The notes under the pieces: generated by a model
Seen by the model: only the letters and a program-made list of their open reading frames with translations
Databases searched by the model: none
Told to the model about the DNA's origin: nothing
Shown here: positions 59,576 through 64,000 of the stretch, in pieces
Position numbering within the stretch: position 1 is the first letter of the stretch
Layout: every line of letters starts with the position of its first letter
Assembly: GCA_949358305.1 (NCBI GenBank)
Contig: OX442314.1
Coordinates: 50,042,581-50,106,580, forward strand
Direction: 5' to 3'
DNA from: Strigamia acuminata
Taxonomy: Eukaryota > Arthropoda > Chilopoda > Geophilomorpha > Linotaeniidae
DNA length: 64,000 bases
Made by a program: the position numbers and the translations under genes

Positions 59576-60401
59576 GGGTTGAAATAACTAAACTCGGAAA
59601 AGTTTAGTTAGATTAAATCCCCAGCTAGTTTATGTCACAACTCAACATTGTGCATAAACACGGATACTTCTTCCAGAACTGTACAAAACTGAAGACTAGC
59701 TACATTAGCATTTACTTGCCAGTAAATGTGTAGCTAAATTGCCAACTTTATGTAAGCAGAATTATTACGAGTATTTACTGAAAAGTAATACTCTAATAAA
59801 TGCATCCATTGCACGGAACCAGAAGTTATGATTGTGAACTCGCAACAGTTTACTCTCGTATGAAGAACCAATTTGACGTATCACACCAATTATAACTGTC
59901 TTAAAACATTTATAAGAGGTCAATTGGTAAATGGCTCTCACAAGCCATTTAAACCAATAACCGCCCCAAGTTTGTGGCGATGCAGATACAGTCAACCGGA
60001 AGTCCTCGGATACTAACCTTTTCATTACAGATTCGAACCAGGACCAAATAATCAACCGATTCAGACGACATCTTACCGGGACGAAGCCGATTGATATTAT
60101 TATAGCGCCGCACAGGCAACTATATGTATAGTTTAATCGAGAATTCCTTCGGCCATTTGTCGGCATAGTTATTGTGTAACTATATTTTAGGCAAATTGAT
60201 TAATATAATCACTTCACGGTGATTATATTTAGATATCAATAAATATGTTATGTCTTGATAACCACCGGTTTCATTATTTTACCCAGTTCACACTTTAGGT
60301 TTGTTAACTTATCTCTCAACTACTAGAATTGATAGACTTGCTTGTTATGCCAAAATACACATTTTGAGCGGATAGCGTCATCGAAAGGTCATCGTCACAC
60401 G

Positions 60402-60419
60402 TGGAGGTTCCACCGAGAT
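60402..60419 (+). promoter_or_regulatory. Primer-binding site, tRNA-Gln
   Basis: TGGAGGTTCCACCGAGAT matches the complement of the 3' 18 bases of animal tRNA-Gln (ending ...GGTGGAACCTCCA) at every position I can recall. It lies two bases (CG) after the LTR end, the same spacing as in element A. Confidence 0.8.
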
Positions 60420-60469
60420 AGGTTGCAAGCTAAAAGTGAACTTAGGTAAAATTTTGAATTTTGACATTT

Positions 60470-61860
60470 TTGTTGTAATTTTTCTTTACCAAGAAAATTA
60501 TGGCTGAGTTGTATTTTTTCTAACCAGAAAATTATGACTAAAAGTCCGTGTTGTAAATTTTCTTAAAAAAGAAATTTATAACCGTTTTGTTCGTGTTGTG
60601 ATTTTCTTTAACGAGAACAATTACGATTATTGATTTGTTTGTTGTATTTTCTCTCGAAAAAGAAAAATATAATTACAAATTTCACAGTGTTGTTAATATT
60701 TTAATCGAAATATTGATTGAACATTGTTTTCCGAGTCTAGTTGCATTTTCCTCACAAGAATGTGTAACAAGTAGACTACCGTACGTTATTTATTATTTCG
60801 CGAAGAATATAAATAAATGTGCCAGACGTTTGTTGGATCATTTCTTTTGAATAAAAAGTTTTGATTCTCGACAAACAAACAGAAGTTTCTACAACTAGAA
60901 GAATTTACGATGCTGTCCATTGTTTAAGTTATTTCTAATCAAAATGCTTGAACTTTAACTTTTTGTACGAAAAGTTAACGACACTTGGATGGTAGTCTGA
61001 AGAGGTCATATTTTCTCACCAAAAATGTGACTAATGGTAGTATTTTGTGATTATTTCCCGAAAAAGAAATAAAAACAATTTTCTCTTTACAAAGAGACTG
61101 GAGATTGTCAAGCGGCTGTGGAGAATGGGCGATTTTGACTTGTCTTAAAAAACAGGTTAATCTTGCTGACAAGAATGGCAAAGTTCAAATTCTCGAAAAA
61201 GAATTTGGACCAAAACTCAGTGGGTGGCATATCCAGAAAAGGAAATGCATTGTTGGGTGATGAATGAGTGACACACGTCAAATGTGTCATTTTTTCATTC
61301 GCCCAATCCCACTGAACGGCTTAACCCCCAAAATTCATTTTTTGGGAAGTGTGAAGACCACTTGCCTTCTTGCATCCACACTGACTGGACGTCTCTTGAC
61401 CACCATTTTGGACCGTGACCACCTTGTTCGTTTGGACCATTTTGCATCCGAAAAAGCCGTAAAGTTAAGTGTAATTTTGTTAAAACATTGTAGTTTAAAG
61501 CGCACCTTCCTAAGCGCTAGTTTAGTATAAAAAGTGTATTTCATTTTTGTAGTTTAAGTGTGTTTTGCCCACACCAAGTTTAAAGAATCAGTTGTACTAT
61601 TCTTTCTCTAGTTTTACTTTAGGCGTGACTGTTTCTCCGCGCTAGTGTTGTATTAAAATCCTTAGTACTCCAATCTATTTTTTGGGCGTTATTTTCTTGT
61701 TGTTTTTCGTGTACCCCACAGTACACGTTTTAACACCGAACCTATCGCCAATTTTTGTTGTTGTTCGATTTTGTCGGTTACGTACTAAACGGTACGTAAT
61801 CTCACACCGAATCTATCGCCGATTTTTCAACTTTTCACTTTGTGTTTTATATTTTTGAAC
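60470..61860 (+). repeat. Hairpin-rich leader of element C
   Basis: At least eight short inverted repeats with 2-8 base loops lie along the leader, for example near 60479, 60510, 60556, 60643, 60957, 61049, 61080 and 61188 (such as ttatttcccgaaaaagaaat and aaattctcgaaaaagaattt). Two further hairpins (gtgtac..gtacac near 61710 and acgtac..gtacgt near 61780) are each followed by the same acaccgaa.ctatcgcc block. No long ORF. Confidence 0.7.
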
Positions 61861-61869
61861 AAAAATATC

Positions 61870-64000
61870 ATGACACATCACCGTAATCTGTTCGACACCC
61901 TGAATCAAACGAGAGATCAGGAGGACGAGAATCAATCGCGGAACCAGCTCACTCCAATAACGGAGGAAAGCACGCAGTACGACGCCGACGAGGATTTGCG
62001 GGCGTATTGTCGCCACTTCAATTTAGATGTACGTTTCTTCGGTTCGCTGACCGAAGCCAAACAGTATATGGCTCGCAATCAACAGCCGGGAGGTTCGTCC
62101 GACCGTTCCGGCCGATCAGCGGACGAGTTGGAACTGAACCGCGGAGGCATCAACGGAGGGCCGCCGGCAACTTACGAGAAGTCGCGTGACCCGCCACCCG
62201 CTCCACCTCCATTACGAGTCGCTAACCCTACTTCTCCAAGTAAGGAACAAACGACAGAACCACGTGCATCGACTCCAAAGTCAGATGAACTTTTACTGGT
62301 TGAACGTACGGACAACGTACAACGACCCTCTGTAGTGGACAAAGTCGCGAGTGAGTCGCAGGCCATCGTCCCTCAACGGCGTAACCAACAGCCTATTCCT
62401 GCACTCCCGCTAGTGTTGGAACAGGAAATTCCGCCGAGGAGAGTTGTTTATCCACCTAAGCATCCCTCTGAAGCCATCCGACGTTTCCAACAAGAAATAA
62501 GGGATCAAGCCTCAACGTTGAAAACCCCTGTTGATTACGGGGCCCGGCAGGAATTTCCGACTAGAAATTTTCCGGCCGATCCGATCGAACGCTTCCAACA
62601 ACGAGTTCGCGACGAAGTACGAGATTTGGACCCAAATCCAATTCAACCTCGTACGCATTTCGAGTCAACGCGAGGAAGGCCGAACTTGCCTGCCTTGCGT
62701 CGGGAGAAGTCGCCGTCGCCAATTATTCCCCGTGCTCAAATAGGGTATGAGGAATTTCGGCCAAATTACGAAGATTATCGGACGAATCACGGGTATAACT
62801 CCCCCAGCCAGGGGAGATTCCGTCGTTCCTCGCCACCGCGACCAGATGAGTTTCAACGCTCATATTCGCCACCTCCTGCAAGGGGGAGTCGAAGAAATGA
62901 GCCCCGTCCACCCCAGCCAGGGGGACAAGGGGGACAAGGAGGGCAAGGGGGACATCACACCGATAATCCTAACTTGCTCCCTCCCAGTTATTTTCAACGT
63001 TCAGATTCTCCACCGCCACGGAGGGGAAACAGTGCGAGTAGCACTGCCCCTACTCTGTCGCAAGACGACATGAACTTACTAGTTCAGAGATTGTCGGGAA
63101 ATGTGCGAAATACCCAATCGCAACCGCAACCAAATAGGAAATTCATCTGTAAAGGAATAGAAATTCCAGCTTTTGAAGGAAAGCAGGAAGACGTGTCAAG
63201 ATTTTTGGAAGTCGTGAAATCAGTTTCAATGTTACGAGAAATAACATTAGACAACATGGTACATGAAATCATTCCGGGTTATTTACTGGGCCATGCGCAA
63301 ACATGGTTCAGGCAAGAGAAACGACGTTTCACAAGTTGGGAAATTTTCGAGGACGCTTTTCTAAGACGTTTCGATCTCGTCCCGCTCACGCGAGCAAGAC
63401 GACTGAAAAACGTAATCCAGAGAGCTGACGAAAGCTTATATGATTTTCTGTTGCGTTTTTCCAAAGCGCAAGGGAAAATTGCACCCGGAAGTAGAGAAGG
63501 TATAGACCACCTGTTCGATAATGTAACTGATGAAAGCTTTATGTTATTGGTGAACAAGGACCTGTACGGTGAAAGTACAGTCGAAGAAATCATTTATTTC
63601 GTGGGAAAACATCGCTGTATGTTTGAAAACAAAAAGCAACATTCTGCGCGTCTCGAGTTTGACAACAGCGAATTCCCAGCATCCAATGCCTCGACAAAGG
63701 CAAAAGATAACAAATTCGCATCTAGACCATCACTCAAGAGTTCCACTGTCGGTTATGAACCAATTACCCAAGTGGAAAGTGACATTGAAGTTGAAAGCGG
63801 AGACGAAGAATCGATGGAAACCATCTATATTAACCACATGGAGACCAAGTCCGGGAAGTGTTTTTACTGTCATGAAACAGGGCACTTCAAACGGGAATGC
63901 CCGAAATGGCTAAATAAAAATAAAGCAGATCCCGCGAATAAACGTCCGGCGAGCTCACAAGCTACGCCCGATGATGTAAAACGGCCTAGACCTAACTGGG
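61870..64000 (+). CDS. gag: Gag polyprotein of element C (3' end outside window)
   Basis: Open for 710 codons from ATG 61870 to the window edge. The N-terminal 400 residues are Pro/Arg/Gln-rich and disordered, including a Gly-Gln repeat (GGQGGQGGQGG, about residue 353). Residues about 423-575 form the retrotransposon gag domain (IPAFEGKQEDVSRFLEVVKS, AQTWFRQEKRRFTSWEIFED). A CCHC zinc knuckle (CFYCHETGHFKREC) is at residues 664-677, followed by a basic tail. It assembles the particle and binds the RNA genome. Unlike the gag of element A it keeps the zinc knuckle, so element C may be a complete Gypsy-type element with pol beyond the edge. Confidence 0.88.
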   Translation, partial: MTHHRNLFDTLNQTRDQEDENQSRNQLTPITEESTQYDADEDLRAYCRHFNLDVRFFGSLTEAKQYMARNQQPGGSSDRSGRSADELELNRGGINGGPPATYEKSRDPPPAPPPLRVANPTSPSKEQTTEPRASTPKSDELLLVERTDNVQRPSVVDKVASESQAIVPQRRNQQPIPALPLVLEQEIPPRRVVYPPKHPSEAIRRFQQEIRDQASTLKTPVDYGARQEFPTRNFPADPIERFQQRVRDEVRDLDPNPIQPRTHFESTRGRPNLPALRREKSPSPIIPRAQIGYEEFRPNYEDYRTNHGYNSPSQGRFRRSSPPRPDEFQRSYSPPPARGSRRNEPRPPQPGGQGGQGGQGGHHTDNPNLLPPSYFQRSDSPPPRRGNSASSTAPTLSQDDMNLLVQRLSGNVRNTQSQPQPNRKFICKGIEIPAFEGKQEDVSRFLEVVKSVSMLREITLDNMVHEIIPGYLLGHAQTWFRQEKRRFTSWEIFEDAFLRRFDLVPLTRARRLKNVIQRADESLYDFLLRFSKAQGKIAPGSREGIDHLFDNVTDESFMLLVNKDLYGESTVEEIIYFVGKHRCMFENKKQHSARLEFDNSEFPASNASTKAKDNKFASRPSLKSSTVGYEPITQVESDIEVESGDEESMETIYINHMETKSGKCFYCHETGHFKRECPKWLNKNKADPANKRPASSQATPDDVKRPRPNW

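Larger units (their letters stand above)
59576..64000 (+). mobile_element. 5' part of an LTR retrotransposon (element C)
   Basis: Probable 5' LTR (about 59576-60399, start TGTAACATTA, end CGTCACA), a tRNA-Gln primer site at 60402, a long leader, and an open gag frame from 61870 running off the window. The LTR left end is a guess because its partner is outside the window; the right end is fixed by the primer site. An AATAAA lies at about 60238. Confidence 0.75.

Overview
The window is nuclear DNA of an animal, most likely an arthropod. The genes are split by many short GT-AG introns, the background is AT-rich, and single-copy histone H4 genes carry the metazoan 3' stem-loop. Transposon families of the arthropod type make up much of the rest: BEL/Pao, Gypsy-like LTR elements, PIF/Harbinger, hAT and TACAGGGTG fold-backs. 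No species can be named from the sequence alone.

Layout. 1-5632: an LTR retrotransposon on the minus strand that carries gag but no pol; its 3' LTR runs off the left edge. 5633-21835: a large inverted duplication. Each arm holds a histone H4 gene and a leucine-rich-repeat gene (left H4 10022-10333 plus, right H4 18014-18325 minus). Between the arms lie two intact-looking host genes: the PP2A scaffold subunit A (13 exons, 10929-15133) and a THAP/P-element-derived gene (15937-17322). 21836-26200: gene-poor DNA with a GC-rich repeat and two satellite-like arrays. 26200-31014 and about 46480-50450: direct segmental duplication of the 5' half of a DEG/ENaC sodium-channel gene. The left copy is cut off by a GC-rich LTR element (31015-34144). 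34145-46480: nested transposons, namely Harbinger pieces, a non-LTR 3' end, a Harbinger MITE, a complete BEL element with apparently identical LTRs (37499-43443), a Gypsy relic and a tRNA-like fold-back. 49000-57782: the long DEG/ENaC gene, with two hAT MITEs in one intron. 59576-64000: 5' LTR, tRNA-Gln primer site, hairpin-rich leader and open gag of another LTR element that continues off the right edge.

The most notable biology is in the DEG/ENaC gene. One uninterrupted exon encodes the second membrane helix of one channel subunit, a charged linker of about 40 residues, and the first membrane helix of a second subunit. Downstream exons complete the second subunit with the same intron phases as the first. 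This looks like a natural tandem (concatenated) channel subunit.

A second pattern is that most minisatellites here have repeat lengths near multiples of the DNA helical turn (20, 20, 20, 20, 21, 31 and 41 bp), often with A/T tracts about 10 bp apart. All calls come from reading the sequence; no database search was run.
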